The notes: generated from the sequence alone by a model not told the origin. A stretch of DNA of 35,954 nucleotides from Verrucomicrobiota bacterium (GCA_963205105.1 CAUJJW010000183.1:1-35954), one strand, 5' to 3'. Positions 10,401-18,408 are shown, numbered from the stretch's first letter. Made by a program: numbers and translations.

Positions 10401-13400
10401 TGCGAAGGGCGAAGAGCGCCTCGCCGGCTCCCTCGGCGGATGGCTGGAGGAGGGCATGTTCCTCGTTGGGATTGTAGCCGGGTTGATCCGGATCGGGCTG
10501 ATTATAGACCCGGCGACTGGGGAAGTTGGCATTGAACAGCGGTCCGGAGCCCTGGCCGCTGGCGATGACAATGCGCGACACTTCGGAATCGGAAGGCCAG
10601 GAGATGGAGTACTGCACCGGGCGACTGGCCCAGGCGACGCCGATGCGGTTGAACCGGTACCACACCACGATGAGGTCATCGGTTGTGGACGCGGTGTCCA
10701 GGTTGACGGGCAGGATGGGGCCGAGGCGGGTGGGGCGGTCGTAGGCACGCTCCGTTCCTGACCCGTCATACGGAGCGATGACGTTGAAAACAAAGCCGTT
10801 CTTCTCGGCGTAGTCCTGATGGGCGGCATCGGTCACTTTCGTGCCGATGACCGCGTTGGAAACCACCAGACGATCGCTGACGAGGTGGGAACGCACGACC
10901 TCGAAGTACGGACGCTGGGTGGCTGGATTGGGAGTGCGCGGCAGGATGTTGCCGGTTTCCAGGTAATACAGAACGGAGTAGCCCCGGTCGGTCTTGTTGA
11001 AGGTCTTGGTGGTTGGGTCGACCGTGGGGGTGGTGCCTGTGTGAAACAGCACATTCTGGAAGCCGTAACGGAACTCGGGTGCGGCAGCCGGTTCAATTTC
11101 CACAGGGGCCAGGGCAATGTGCACCTGGGGATCCTTGGGCCAGACACTGACCCCGACGACTTCGACGCGGTCGGTGTTGACCGTGATGTTGGTACCACTG
11201 CCGAGAACGTCGCGGAACGATTGGAACCACTTGATCCGCGCGGTGACCGGACGGATCGGATAGAGCTTGCTCTCCCGGGTGCTCCAGTAAAACGAGTTCT
11301 CCCTGTTGTCTTCCGGTCCGGCATCAATCAGCTCAATCTCCGGTTGGCGGGCCACGGTGTTCTCAGGGCGGGCGATCTGGCGTCCGATGACCCAGGCTGG
11401 AACCGCCATGAAGCCGCGGAACCTGCCGCCGTTGCGCCCGACGCCGACGATGGTTCCATTGCGGCTGACGCTGCGGGCCTCCTCCAGGCTCCAGGCTCCG
11501 CTGTCGAAGGTCAGCGTGCGAGAATCGTGAATCAGGGCGTTCAGATCGAAATTCCGTTCGGCCGTGCGAAGGAGGGCCCTTCGGCGCCCCAGGTCGTCAT
11601 TGGCCTCACCGACGATTTGCCGGAAATTATTGATGGCGTAGGCGATCGTATTGGTACCGCCCGGGAGGGTTCCCAGGTCCAGGGTGGAGCCCCCCTCGCG
11701 AAGGAAGGCCCGGACCGTTCCCTGAGGATCGGAGTTGAGAAATGAATCGCCGACAACCAGCCCGTCGTCGTTGATGCCGTAGGCGTGGCTGGCGTCGTGG
11801 TTGGGAAGTTCCGGAATCTGGAGCAGGCCGGCCGCGAGGGAGAAGGTGAAGGAATGGGGTTTGTTGGATGCATCGGTCGCCCAACCGGCAATGGCGGCGC
11901 GATTATTGATGGCTTCGCCCGCGGCATTGGTTCCTCCGAAGCCCGCGATGTTGGTCTTGGTGCCGATATCCAGGAGCAGAAATGCCTTGCGAGGTTCCGA
12001 ACCAATCCTAAGTGAGCCGACGATATCGCCGTTGTCGTTGATCGCGCTGGCGATGGAATGAACTCCAGGGCTGAGAAGCGTGCGCAGACTTGTCAGGGAA
12101 TCATTGCGCCAGACGAAGCCTTCGGAAGGGCTGTTCGCATCGGGCAGGAGCATGCCGACGACCGCATTTTGGGAATTGATGCCCAAGGCCCGGCTCAAGG
12201 AGACGCCTGAAGGGGTGAGGTTCTCCAACTGCATCGTGCTGGCCAGGCCGCGGAAGAGCCCAGCCCGCGCGTCGCCAGCCTGGCTTTGGGCAAAGGCGGA
12301 GGCCCAGCCCGAATCGTTGACGCTTCGGCCGAAGCTCTGGTTTCGCTGACCCAGGTCGCCCAGGTCGATCAGTGCATAGGCGGGTTGCGGGTCCACACGC
12401 ACCTTGAAGACCTCCTGTTTCGTGCGCCCGTCGATATCCCCGTCGAACGCTGTGAGGGTGATCGTCAACGTTCCAAGTTCACCGGGGGCGGGTCGGATTT
12501 CGATGGTGCGATTGGCGCCGGTTCCGCCGAGCGTGATCCGATCCAGAGGCACCAGCGAAGTGTCCGAACTCTCGACAGTCACGATCACGCTCGAGGGCGG
12601 AGTGTCGCTGTCGCTGAGGGTGAAGGGAATCGCACCGCTGGTATCGCCTTCCAGGATGGTGAGGTCGGCGATCGGCGAGATGTCGGGAAGATCGTTGGCC
12701 CCGATGACATTCAACAGAACGCGTGCCGGGAGTGAAACGAGACCGTTCTGATCACGGACCGTGAAGGTGAAGGAGTCAGGTCCGTTGTAGTCGAGACTCG
12801 GGGTGTAGAGGATGGGATTTTGGAGCGGGTTGGTCCATCGGCCGCCGGTAGGCGGGTCGAGAGTTCCGTGCTGGGGACCTTGAACGATGCTGAAATCAAG
12901 GGTGGCGCCGGCCTCGGCCTGGAGGATCTCGAAATCGTTGGCGGTCAGGTAGACTCGGGTGGGTTCGTCTTCGGCGATATTCCAGGTGCCGAAATGATCG
13001 TGGGTAATAAAGCGAAAGGCGGGGATGGGAGCTTCGCTGGATCCGTCGGGGAGATCCCAGCGCACGCTGAGGTTATCCAGTCCTCCAGCCTCCACCATGT
13101 TCGCCTCCAGGTAGTACCGCTTGCCTGCCTCCAGGGCGATGGGGGCGGAGCGCTGGGTGCCGAATTGGGTCCAGCTTCGGAAATCGGTCCAGAAATCAAC
13201 GCGTGCAATGCGTTGCTTGTTGCCGGGCTGATCGTCGGTGCTGAGGAGCAGTTCCGACTGGTCATCGCTGGCGATGTAGAAGGTGTAGTTGCCCGTCTCG
13301 GGGGGCACCAGCCACCCGCTCACACGCTGTCCGTAAAATTCCCCGGAATTCGGGGGAGTCTCGAAACCATTGGGGAGGTAGGTCACCGAGGTCGGAGAGG

Positions 13401-14856
13401 CAGGAAAGCGCGGGTCGGCGTAGAGGGTGGCGATCAGGTGATTCGGAATACCGTCGAAGTAGTCACGGCGGATGGGACCGATCCAGGCAGCGCCGCTGAG
13501 CAAAGCGCCGTCTTGTCTCCCCCCCGACGGGGCGGAATCGAAGGCGGTGAGGCCTTCGCTTTCATCAAAGCGCCAATAGACGAGGAGGTCATTGGCGGAG
13601 GGATCGACGGTGGAATCGCCAACCCTCGGGACGCGGAAGCGCGAGAGAATTTCGCGCGCGGTGAGCGGCCTGTTCCACAGGCGGAATTCATCCATCTGCC
13701 CACGAAAGTTGGATTCGGCTCCGATCCAGCGATGCCCGAGGCTGAGTTGGGCCGGGATGGAAGGGTCGGTGGACAAGGTGAATGCCGGGACTGCCACAGA
13801 CCCTGCCCGGATTCCGTTGAGGAAGATTTCGTAGATATCTCCGTCGTAGGTGGTGGCGACGTGGGTCCAGGCGTCCACGGGCAGCTGCACGGCCACTTGG
13901 GGTCCATTCCAAACGCCGGCGCTCAGGGTGACGTTGCCAGGGGAGGCGCCCGGGGTGAGCAGCCAATGATGGGAACCGGCGCCGCCGTGACCGAGTTGAA
14001 GCAGCCATTGACGGCCAGCAGTGATGGACGTGGGGCGAACCCAGGTTTCGATGGCGTGCAACGCGTCAGGAGTTTGGGCAGGAATACCGGAATCGGTGAT
14101 TCGGACGCTGCCATCTCCGCCTGGGAGGTCGAGGGCCGATACAGGGCCGGCAACGGGAGGGTCGTTCACGGCGTTGACCGTCAGGTTGACGTCCAAGGTT
14201 GATTGAACGGACGGCGTTGCTGTTTCGAAGGTTCGAAAGGTGAGAACTGCGCTTCCATTGCGGTTGGGCATCGGGCGGACGGTGACCGTCCGGGAGGCGC
14301 CCGAGCCTGAGATGGTCACGTTCTGAATGGGCGCAAGGCTGGGATTCGAGGAGCTGACAATCGCGAACGAAGCTGAACTCGCCGGGTTGTCGACATCGGC
14401 GATGGTGGCGGTGCCGTTGGCGGGCACGTCCTCCGAAGTGGTCAGCGAAGCAAGACTTGCTGTCGGGGCATCATTGGCGGGAAGGATTCGAACCACAATC
14501 GACGCAGCGCTAGAAAACAAAAAATTGTCCCTCGCCTGAATGTGAATCGTGGCGTCACCACTGGCATTGGCCACCGGGGCAAAGTTGATACGGTAGTTGG
14601 CTTCAATGCCGGTGTTGCCGAGGAAACTCAGCGAAACGCCGGACAGGAGACCGGGGCTGAGATTATTGACGGTGACATTCCGATAAATAAGCGGGTTAGC
14701 CACCTTGAAGTCCACCCGGCCCGCACTGTCTTCGGCGATGACGACGGAAGACGGGGCCTGGATTTGAGCGCGGGCAGAAGTCCAGGGCGCCATGACGGAG
14801 ATCAGAACCGCAGCAGCTGCGAGCGACCGGAGTATGGATCGGAAGGGAAGCTTCAT
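4435..14856 (-). CDS. Giant modular secreted protein (LamG, PA14, HAF propeller, helical C-terminus)
   Basis: 3473 aa. Signal peptide at 1-30 (LAAAAVLISVMAPWTSARA). Visible modules in order: cadherin/Ig-like repeats at about 33-235 with linkers such as VNAVNDPPVAG; a LamG-like jelly roll at about 240-455 (IETWVRPTS, WTHVATTYDG, GQMDEFRLWNRPL); a PA14 domain at about 462-617 (GNYTFYIASDDQSELLLS); cadherin-like segments at about 620-825; seven HAF-type repeats at about 843-1140; an unassigned beta-rich region at about 1160-1910; a second LamG at about 1912-2105 (IEFWVLRS, LDDFRVWTS); a mostly helical region at about 2290-3240 with an EF-like loop (NFDGFLDEKD, 2491-2500); and a beta-rich tail to 3473. 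The helical part includes hydrophobic helices at about 2930-3030 and a probable coiled coil at about 3040-3145, a layout recalling the pore and linker region of Tc-toxin A subunits. No C-terminal sorting signal is seen. Probably an extracellular adhesin, carbohydrate-binding or toxin-like protein; the modules are well supported, the function is not. Confidence 0.9.
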   Translation of the reverse strand: MKLPFRSILRSLAAAAVLISVMAPWTSARAQIQAPSSVVIAEDSAGRVDFKVANPLIYRNVTVNNLSPGLLSGVSLSFLGNTGIEANYRINFAPVANASGDATIHIQARDNFLFSSAASIVVRILPANDAPTASLASLTTSEDVPANGTATIADVDNPASSASFAIVSSSNPSLAPIQNVTISGSGASRTVTVRPMPNRNGSAVLTFRTFETATPSVQSTLDVNLTVNAVNDPPVAGPVSALDLPGGDGSVRITDSGIPAQTPDALHAIETWVRPTSITAGRQWLLQLGHGGAGSHHWLLTPGASPGNVTLSAGVWNGPQVAVQLPVDAWTHVATTYDGDIYEIFLNGIRAGSVAVPAFTLSTDPSIPAQLSLGHRWIGAESNFRGQMDEFRLWNRPLTAREILSRFRVPRVGDSTVDPSANDLLVYWRFDESEGLTAFDSAPSGGRQDGALLSGAAWIGPIRRDYFDGIPNHLIATLYADPRFPASPTSVTYLPNGFETPPNSGEFYGQRVSGWLVPPETGNYTFYIASDDQSELLLSTDDQPGNKQRIARVDFWTDFRSWTQFGTQRSAPIALEAGKRYYLEANMVEAGGLDNLSVRWDLPDGSSEAPIPAFRFITHDHFGTWNIAEDEPTRVYLTANDFEILQAEAGATLDFSIVQGPQHGTLDPPTGGRWTNPLQNPILYTPSLDYNGPDSFTFTVRDQNGLVSLPARVLLNVIGANDLPDISPIADLTILEGDTSGAIPFTLSDSDTPPSSVIVTVESSDTSLVPLDRITLGGTGANRTIEIRPAPGELGTLTITLTAFDGDIDGRTKQEVFKVRVDPQPAYALIDLGDLGQRNQSFGRSVNDSGWASAFAQSQAGDARAGLFRGLASTMQLENLTPSGVSLSRALGINSQNAVVGMLLPDANSPSEGFVWRNDSLTSLRTLLSPGVHSIASAINDNGDIVGSLRIGSEPRKAFLLLDIGTKTNIAGFGGTNAAGEAINNRAAIAGWATDASNKPHSFTFSLAAGLLQIPELPNHDASHAYGINDDGLVVGDSFLNSDPQGTVRAFLREGGSTLDLGTLPGGTNTIAYAINNFRQIVGEANDDLGRRRALLRTAERNFDLNALIHDSRTLTFDSGAWSLEEARSVSRNGTIVGVGRNGGRFRGFMAVPAWVIGRQIARPENTVARQPEIELIDAGPEDNRENSFYWSTRESKLYPIRPVTARIKWFQSFRDVLGSGTNITVNTDRVEVVGVSVWPKDPQVHIALAPVEIEPAAAPEFRYGFQNVLFHTGTTPTVDPTTKTFNKTDRGYSVLYYLETGNILPRTPNPATQRPYFEVVRSHLVSDRLVVSNAVIGTKVTDAAHQDYAEKNGFVFNVIAPYDGSGTERAYDRPTRLGPILPVNLDTASTTDDLIVVWYRFNRIGVAWASRPVQYSISWPSDSEVSRIVIASGQGSGPLFNANFPSRRVYNQPDPDQPGYNPNEEHALLQPSAEGAGEALFALRNDLNALLSPPASQAYALLKYRDPLTTEWCIKPFKVLADQPTVINGQGPFLFQYEGVAATEIAPPYPLSLLPLSPESHGQSGPFWEDYAGKLYARAAGAGGTTTNVVIRWFYPMQPGFFYDFNRDKTNEIPNGSSLAWLDRRPNAALASPNASQGNDGVPIDVTYRIRWPVTPTLQIGESLMTPKRGLPGVKNMARVESIYDDLTPGWNPLTDVTPPISTLARLYDPLSTRTLTLDKTFKLSTALARINRAGKEVFTDLPYVLRIRLLYDPINHALEFSGLLDELSYAGEPLLLPNVLSSRERDTLKQLAPADIQWAGVVDKLYDLTRNPNGVDLEPRDSRPDQDLRIGLTSQYAYRWVESVRNPETGQSQDITRTGVTLQFPIPKAITGLSGYRLTGTNVVIEPLGDLPKTLTAGLAGIPSPLTQPGQALLFNGATNSAVNLGDQTLLASRPFTIEFWVLRSTQSAKRILVSQGTSAPRGSLAIGFTASDQLFFEFEQGNAAATLVSPAFTADVDEWVHWACTYDPVENLRQIVRNGQRVAHDNPPGGAFQGSGNLVIGRDAAGARVADSNFVGILDDFRVWTSTRTDFGIRQDLAKRLNGDEPTLARYFRFDESNVGLALDGNPDGFHAPFEAGVTRIDSTAPTGMPPRYLTLVENNDPSLGALPVVLHIIRVDDGPFGGDLKPILPDNVFDQRLTFRHSSDFGGDPDRVLFEWYMKPDDAGFDPEDLPIVDRDGQIVDPRGWTLYSNITPTDGRGVNDITIGTGGESGLITISDNWFIARSRGFNVGLRGPSVWSEWIGDPSGTIRPRAALGEGWVKRVIRGLNPFDARVKDFHAAPVNTFASMLVQAGQRYEGDIAFNPSADNLNSIGLIEAYQTVLNRARKLSIDGTPPVNFNPANNALLLASSRIADLYMLLGNEAYADAQDPTIGFGTTSLEYGSAASSIFSFQNQMDSLLDEELSLLRGRDDTFAGVGARPVYNRLFWNFTLGEGEVAYQQTYNINDQNFDGFLDEKDARILFPQGHGDAWGHYLTAIKSYYALLRHPKFTWVPRTERVNVAGVAQEVDFLDERKFAKAAAARARTGRETVDLTYRLEYVEDPDGQWQGYEDTRPDRAWGVTDWARRAGQGAYLDWLTANAVLPSEETDPSKVGIRKIDRQTVNELGEITDQAREIQATLDKADLGLNPIGLAKGVVPFDLDPTFNEVGSTAQIGRRAVQGLTHFDQIMERAVKGLQNALRVFNEANRGTQNLRQNQDTVDDLTRNARSRELDYKNRLIEIFGYPYAGDIGAGKTYPSGYNGPDLYRYMYVDGEDITGRRFPPTTNYTAFFKPMAADATKRSFYVGAILSFEQDSVLDPQTVDTSILTVDFPISAADYGFTATDAMGKRRAPGELQQILSDLIQANGQFKIALQNYDGLIAEIRDQIALLEALEAFNLAKTALKGTQFAGVTAANIAIGIMRVIEVNLRGTAGLIRDVGDATMEGIPKVVGLATDVASPARALAKAIPAGSAFGMETVSDNLGLAQEIVGLGKEVLGLGTELGIEVASQRFEVLQAVAGIEALFRNEAATRIEVYKQAEAIRQIVGRYQATLAEGIRTQDELIRFRTETAADVTEARYQDMTFRIFRNDALQKYRAQFDLAARYVYLAATAYDYEINLLGDDPRAGADFLAQIVRQRSLGQVEDGEPVVGQPGLSDLLGRMIQNFDSVRGQFGFNNPQIEGNRFSLRKELFRIADDDPDNPNDASDLRWRAALRSGQSANGATAALVPDLWALPEFRRHCRPFAPELLGPQPGLVLKFPSTIQFGLNFFNLPLGGGDSAYDASRFATKIRSVGVWLSNYDGNGLSFTPRLYIVPTGADILRSPSQADDFRTREWRVIDQAIPVPFPIGNASLKDPFWIPEFDTLGGSFAAIRRHGGIRAFHDSGEEFDISEDRDQIVSDARLIGRSVWNTEWMIIIPGGTFLADPQQGLEKFIDSNTDIKVLLQTYSYTGL

Positions 14857-14893
14857 GGGAAAGAGAGATGAGATGGAGGCAGCCCGAGGTCGC

Positions 14894-16822
14894 TCAGGGG
14901 TTGGAGGGAGGATTCAGAGAAGCGACCGCACTCACGCGACGCAGGCGGAAGACGCCCTCCGCCCGGATGGGAAACCGATGGAGTCCCGTCACGGTCTCGA
15001 CGTAGATCCCGGCAATTTCGGAATGGCCATAATCCGGGGACGCAGGCAGCCCGCTCCCGGGATCGGTCGGCAGAAAGTCGAACTCGAAGGCCCGTGAGAT
15101 TTCGAAGGCCTCCTCCACCCGGTTCCTGAAGGTGGGATCGAGATTGTCGTGATCCGGGTGGTACTTGTGCTTGAAGGGGTGAGTCGGTTGATCCGGAAAG
15201 AGCGTGTAATCGCCCCGCAGCGAATGTCCGATTCCCAGTTCGCCGGTCAGTGGAAGAAAGTTATTCGTCGGGGCTGAGAGGAAGTCGAAGGTTGCTGTGC
15301 TGATCCGGCGACCGACCGGGGTGCCGTCACGTTGACCGGCGCCCTGGAACTCCCGGACACGGGTGGAGTCGGTCAGCAGAACGTAGGCACCCGGGGTTTT
15401 GACGGTTTTTTCACCGGCGCTGTTGGTTTCGTAGGTGCCGTCGCGCCACAGCTGGATGACATCCTTGAGCAGAACCGCCTCGCCACGGGCGTTGACATGC
15501 AGAAGGACGCGAAGATCGAATTCATTGCGAACGGGCGTGGGAACCGGGCTGCCGGGTTCACGAACAATTTCGAGAGGTTGAGAGGAGCCGTCCGGGTCGG
15601 TCAGCGTGGAACTGACGGCGTTGGTGATCAGTCGGCCGGAATGCACTTCCGAGACGGCGTTGACGGAAACGGTGCCGATCCACAGACCTGCTGCGGGTGA
15701 AGCGGGAGGATCGTCGGAAAGCCCCGGCCCATTCCGCTTTCCGGCACTGGCAAGACGGCGGGCGTCGCCGGTGCCGGCTAACGAAGTCTTCTCCGCGTGA
15801 ACCGGAATCAGGAAGCGGGTGCCAAGATTGTCCCGCACATCGAGAACGGACTCGTAGGCAGTGCCCGTCATGTTCTGCCGCTGGATGGCGATGCGGAGTT
15901 CCTGGGTCTCATTGGCTTCCAGGGATTCGGCGAGCAGGGACGGCAATGGGGTCCAGCGGAGCCCTTCCGGGGGAACCGTGGTGCCCAAGGCAAGGGCGGT
16001 GGTGGAGGGGCCGTCCGTCTCCGCGATGGTGATGGTGATCGGACTCCCCGCGAGATTGACGAGGGTCAGGTTCCGTTCCCGGAGCGATGGACCGTAACCC
16101 AGGCCGTCGACGCTATCGGTTCTGGCTTCGAAGGGAGCAACAAACTCGGATGGACCTGAGGTGTACACCCAGTACGCGGTGCCCTCCTGCATGAGGTCGG
16201 TGGGATCGACCCGCTTCCACTGACCGTCGGTGCCGAGCGTATAGATCGTCTGAAGAGTGGTCGTGGCCGGGTTGTAGTGGGCAGGAGAGAACTTGAAGAA
16301 ATCCCGAAACGTGGGTGCCGCGGAGCCGTCGATGGGGAAGCCTCGCAGGTTGAAGGCATCGGGTTTCCAACGTGCTCCGCGGACGACGGGTTCACCGGTG
16401 ACACTCCAGGTCGCCGGGGCGGAGAGGTTCAGCAGATAGGCAAACCCGCCCTGAACCTGGAAGAGGTTATTGTCCAGGGACTCGATCCGGTTGGTGGGCA
16501 CATGCACCAGCCACTGATCCTGGTTCCACACCGGTTCAGTCGCGTCCTGGATGAAGTCGACGGAGGTGAGCCGGTTTTGATGCCGCCAGACACTCTCGAT
16601 GGGCAGACCGGCCAGGACGGTTTCGGCCGTCGGATCCGCGGGACGGACGTCGAGGTACACCGCATTCCATCCCGTCCGAAGGTTGAACGTCCGGGTGACG
16701 GTCGACGCGGCGGATGCGCTCAGAACACTGGCCAGAATGATGAGCCCGATGGCCAGGATGCAGAGCAGCCGGAGTCGCGAAAAAGGGGCGGTGCGGATGG
16801 AGTCGTAGGGGGCGGAGTTCAC
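14894..16822 (-). CDS. Secreted protein of unknown function with YHPDHDNL motif
   Basis: 642 aa from a GTG start at 16822 that overlaps the stop of the parvulin gene by 4 bp (GTGA). The frame stays open upstream, but that stretch lies inside the parvulin gene, and the sequence after the GTG reads as a proper signal peptide (RLLCILAIGLIILASVLSASA). The mature part opens with TFNLRTGWNAVYLDV, is beta-rich, and carries several conserved-looking segments (WLVHVPTNR, GTAYWVYTSG). Near the C-terminus are PFKHKYHPDHDNLDP (YHPDHDNL at 554-561) and an FEFDFLP segment. I do not recognise a named domain. It lies 37 bp upstream of the giant gene, so it is likely co-expressed and may be a partner, surface anchor or cofactor of the giant protein; that role is inference from position only. 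Confidence 0.85.
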   Translation of the reverse strand: MNSAPYDSIRTAPFSRLRLLCILAIGLIILASVLSASAASTVTRTFNLRTGWNAVYLDVRPADPTAETVLAGLPIESVWRHQNRLTSVDFIQDATEPVWNQDQWLVHVPTNRIESLDNNLFQVQGGFAYLLNLSAPATWSVTGEPVVRGARWKPDAFNLRGFPIDGSAAPTFRDFFKFSPAHYNPATTTLQTIYTLGTDGQWKRVDPTDLMQEGTAYWVYTSGPSEFVAPFEARTDSVDGLGYGPSLRERNLTLVNLAGSPITITIAETDGPSTTALALGTTVPPEGLRWTPLPSLLAESLEANETQELRIAIQRQNMTGTAYESVLDVRDNLGTRFLIPVHAEKTSLAGTGDARRLASAGKRNGPGLSDDPPASPAAGLWIGTVSVNAVSEVHSGRLITNAVSSTLTDPDGSSQPLEIVREPGSPVPTPVRNEFDLRVLLHVNARGEAVLLKDVIQLWRDGTYETNSAGEKTVKTPGAYVLLTDSTRVREFQGAGQRDGTPVGRRISTATFDFLSAPTNNFLPLTGELGIGHSLRGDYTLFPDQPTHPFKHKYHPDHDNLDPTFRNRVEEAFEISRAFEFDFLPTDPGSGLPASPDYGHSEIAGIYVETVTGLHRFPIRAEGVFRLRRVSAVASLNPPSNP

Positions 16823-17931
16823 GGTTGGGAGGGGCTGGGGGTGGACGTTCCCGGCAAGGATGGGGGTGTCAGGGAAAGGGTGGCGGTGGACGTCGGGACC
16901 TGGATCGATGCGAGCACGGCGGGGTTCTCGCGGACGCTGATCGCGGCTCGGGCACTGGTGATGAATTCCCGTTCCCGGCGTTCCTTGAGCATCGCCATCA
17001 CGCGATGCTCGACGCGGGGTCGAACCTCCTCGAAAGCGCGCACACGGGGCGGCTTTCGTTCCCTCAACCGCACCAGATACAGGCCTTCGGAGGTTTCGAG
17101 GATTGGACTGAGGGGATTCTGATCCCGCAGCGCGAACAGTTCGGCGTTCACCGCGTCCGGCCAGCGGGTCAGCCGACCGGGCAGGATCCATCCCGTGTCG
17201 CCGCCCAGGCGCCGCGTTCCCGGGTCGTCGGAGATCGTGCGAGCGGATTCCGCGAAGAGTTCCTCCGGCTTGGGCGAGGCTTCGATCGCAGCCCGCACTT
17301 CGGTCAGGCGTTGACGGGCCGCCTGATGCAGTTCGTCGCCGCTCTTGCGGGGAAAGCGGATGGAAATCAACTGGCCACGCGTCTGGGCAGGTTCCATGAA
17401 CTCCTCAACGTGGGCATCGTACCAACGCCTCAACTCGTCTTCCGAAGGCGCGGGGTTGGTCGTGCCCAACGTGCGTTCCCGGTATTCCTGGGCCAACAGA
17501 CGTCGGATCCGGCGCTGCACTTCAGGTTCGCGATCCAGCCCAGCCGTGGTGGCGCGCTGAACCAGGGATTCCTCGTCGACCAGGGCTTCCAACACTTCAC
17601 GTCGACGCCGGGCGGCTTCCTCCTCGTTGGGTGCGGAAACGCCGCGACGACGGATTTCTTCCGCGAACTCGGTGGTGGAAACCACTCGGGTGCCGATCTG
17701 GGCGACAGAGTCGGCGGGAAGATCCACCGGCGATGGTCGGCACGCAGCCAGCAGCGTTCCGATGGCGATCCAGGCTCCGATTCGACGGACGAAGGTGGCC
17801 AGGGCGGAAGCGACGCCACTTGGGAGACCCGAGATCTCGGCTTTGCTCCGCACCGAGTCCACGAGGTGGCCTAGGTCGGGCGAGCCACGACGGATCCGCC
17901 GGCGGGAAGTTGGGGAAGGGAGGTCGATCAT
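16819..17931 (-). CDS. Parvulin-type (PpiC/SurA-like) peptidyl-prolyl isomerase lipoprotein
   Basis: 370 aa, starting at the ATG at 17931, which overlaps the stop of the receiver gene (ATGA). A basic N-region is followed by a hydrophobic stretch and lipobox LAAC with Cys64, so it is probably lipid-anchored in the periplasm. Residues about 71-180 are charged and helical, like a SurA/PrsA N-domain (TTEFAEEIRRRGV, ALVDEESLVQRA). Residues about 182-294 form the rotamase domain (RGQLISIRF, LGGDTGWILPGRL, SPILETSEGLYLVRL). The C-terminal tail is rich in Ser, Thr and Pro. Parvulin lipoproteins help exported proteins fold. Its position directly before the 642-aa and 3473-aa secreted proteins suggests a dedicated folding helper for them. 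In-frame sequence upstream of the chosen start overlaps the receiver gene and is non-coding in this frame. Confidence 0.88.
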   Translation of the reverse strand: MIDLPSPTSRRRIRRGSPDLGHLVDSVRSKAEISGLPSGVASALATFVRRIGAWIAIGTLLAACRPSPVDLPADSVAQIGTRVVSTTEFAEEIRRRGVSAPNEEEAARRRREVLEALVDEESLVQRATTAGLDREPEVQRRIRRLLAQEYRERTLGTTNPAPSEDELRRWYDAHVEEFMEPAQTRGQLISIRFPRKSGDELHQAARQRLTEVRAAIEASPKPEELFAESARTISDDPGTRRLGGDTGWILPGRLTRWPDAVNAELFALRDQNPLSPILETSEGLYLVRLRERKPPRVRAFEEVRPRVEHRVMAMLKERREREFITSARAAISVRENPAVLASIQVPTSTATLSLTPPSLPGTSTPSPSQP

Positions 17932-18311
17932 GGCTGCGGGGTGAGTGAAACGGTTGGCTGGAGCCCCTCGGCATCGCGGAGACGATCCGGAAGTTCGGTC
18001 AAATGGTCCTTGGACAGGCAGCTCAGGGCTCCCCGGAGGAGAGCCTCGTGTCGCACAGCTGCCGAGTCGTGGCCGGTTAGCAGCATGATGCGGGCGGACG
18101 GCCATCGATCACGAAGTGCTCGGATGGCTGACAGGCCGTCGACCCGGCTCATGCGGTAATCCATCAGCGTCCAATCCGGGCGACACTCGGCAAAGCGCTG
18201 GACGACCTCATCGCCATCGGCGCACTCCACCACGTCCCGGGTCCAGGGCTCCAGGGTCTGGCGGATCAATTCGCGCATCTCGCGACAATCATCGACGATC
18301 ATGACTCTCAT
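17928..18311 (-). CDS. Stand-alone receiver (CheY-like) response regulator
   Basis: 127 aa, one receiver domain with no output domain. The key residues are all present: acidic pocket D7 and D8, phospho-acceptor D51 in LMDYRM, T79 in LLTGHD, and K101 in CLSKD. Proteins of this size act as phospho-relay intermediates or by protein-protein contact. It is the first gene after the 170-bp gap downstream of the NarL-type regulator, and its stop codon overlaps the start of the parvulin lipoprotein gene, so a cytosolic signalling protein is translationally coupled to an export factor. It may receive phosphate from the propeller sensor kinase encoded upstream; this is inferred from proximity. Confidence 0.9.
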   Translation of the reverse strand: MRVMIVDDCREMRELIRQTLEPWTRDVVECADGDEVVQRFAECRPDWTLMDYRMSRVDGLSAIRALRDRWPSARIMLLTGHDSAAVRHEALLRGALSCLSKDHLTELPDRLRDAEGLQPTVSLTPQP

Positions 18312-18365
18312 TCGGGCGACTGGGTGTCCCCAACCGCGGAGAGCATGAACGGTCCGGAGGCTTAG

Positions 18366-18408
18366 CGGTATCGGTGCCGATGCGAAATCGACGTCAGGAC
18401 CGATACCG
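18366..18408. promoter_or_regulatory. Perfect 10-bp inverted repeat in the gap before the export genes
   Basis: In the 170-bp gap between the NarL regulator gene (ends 18482) and the receiver gene (starts 18311) lies an exact inverted repeat: CGGTATCGGT at 18366-18375 and ACCGATACCG at 18399-18408, spaced by 23 bp. The left arm is about 54 bp upstream of the receiver start. This gap is the only stretch longer than 40 bp without coding between 23480 and the left edge, so it is the natural place for the promoter of the export genes. The repeat may be an operator, possibly for the adjacent regulator. The loop is too long and T-poor for a typical intrinsic terminator. I cannot place -10/-35 boxes with confidence. 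Confidence 0.45.

Noticed and set aside
4648..14202. Several plus-strand open frames of 300-550 codons antisense to the giant gene (e.g. 4648-6291, 6331-7581, 7846-9054, 12820-14202)
   Set aside because: Mirror frames of the giant gene's codon bias; no start context, domains or signal peptides.
16823..17191. In-frame extension of the 642-aa protein gene to an ATG at 17191
   Set aside because: It lies fully inside the parvulin gene, its translation is rich in Arg/Pro with no protein-like pattern, and the GTG at 16822 starts a normal signal peptide with a 4-bp overlap.
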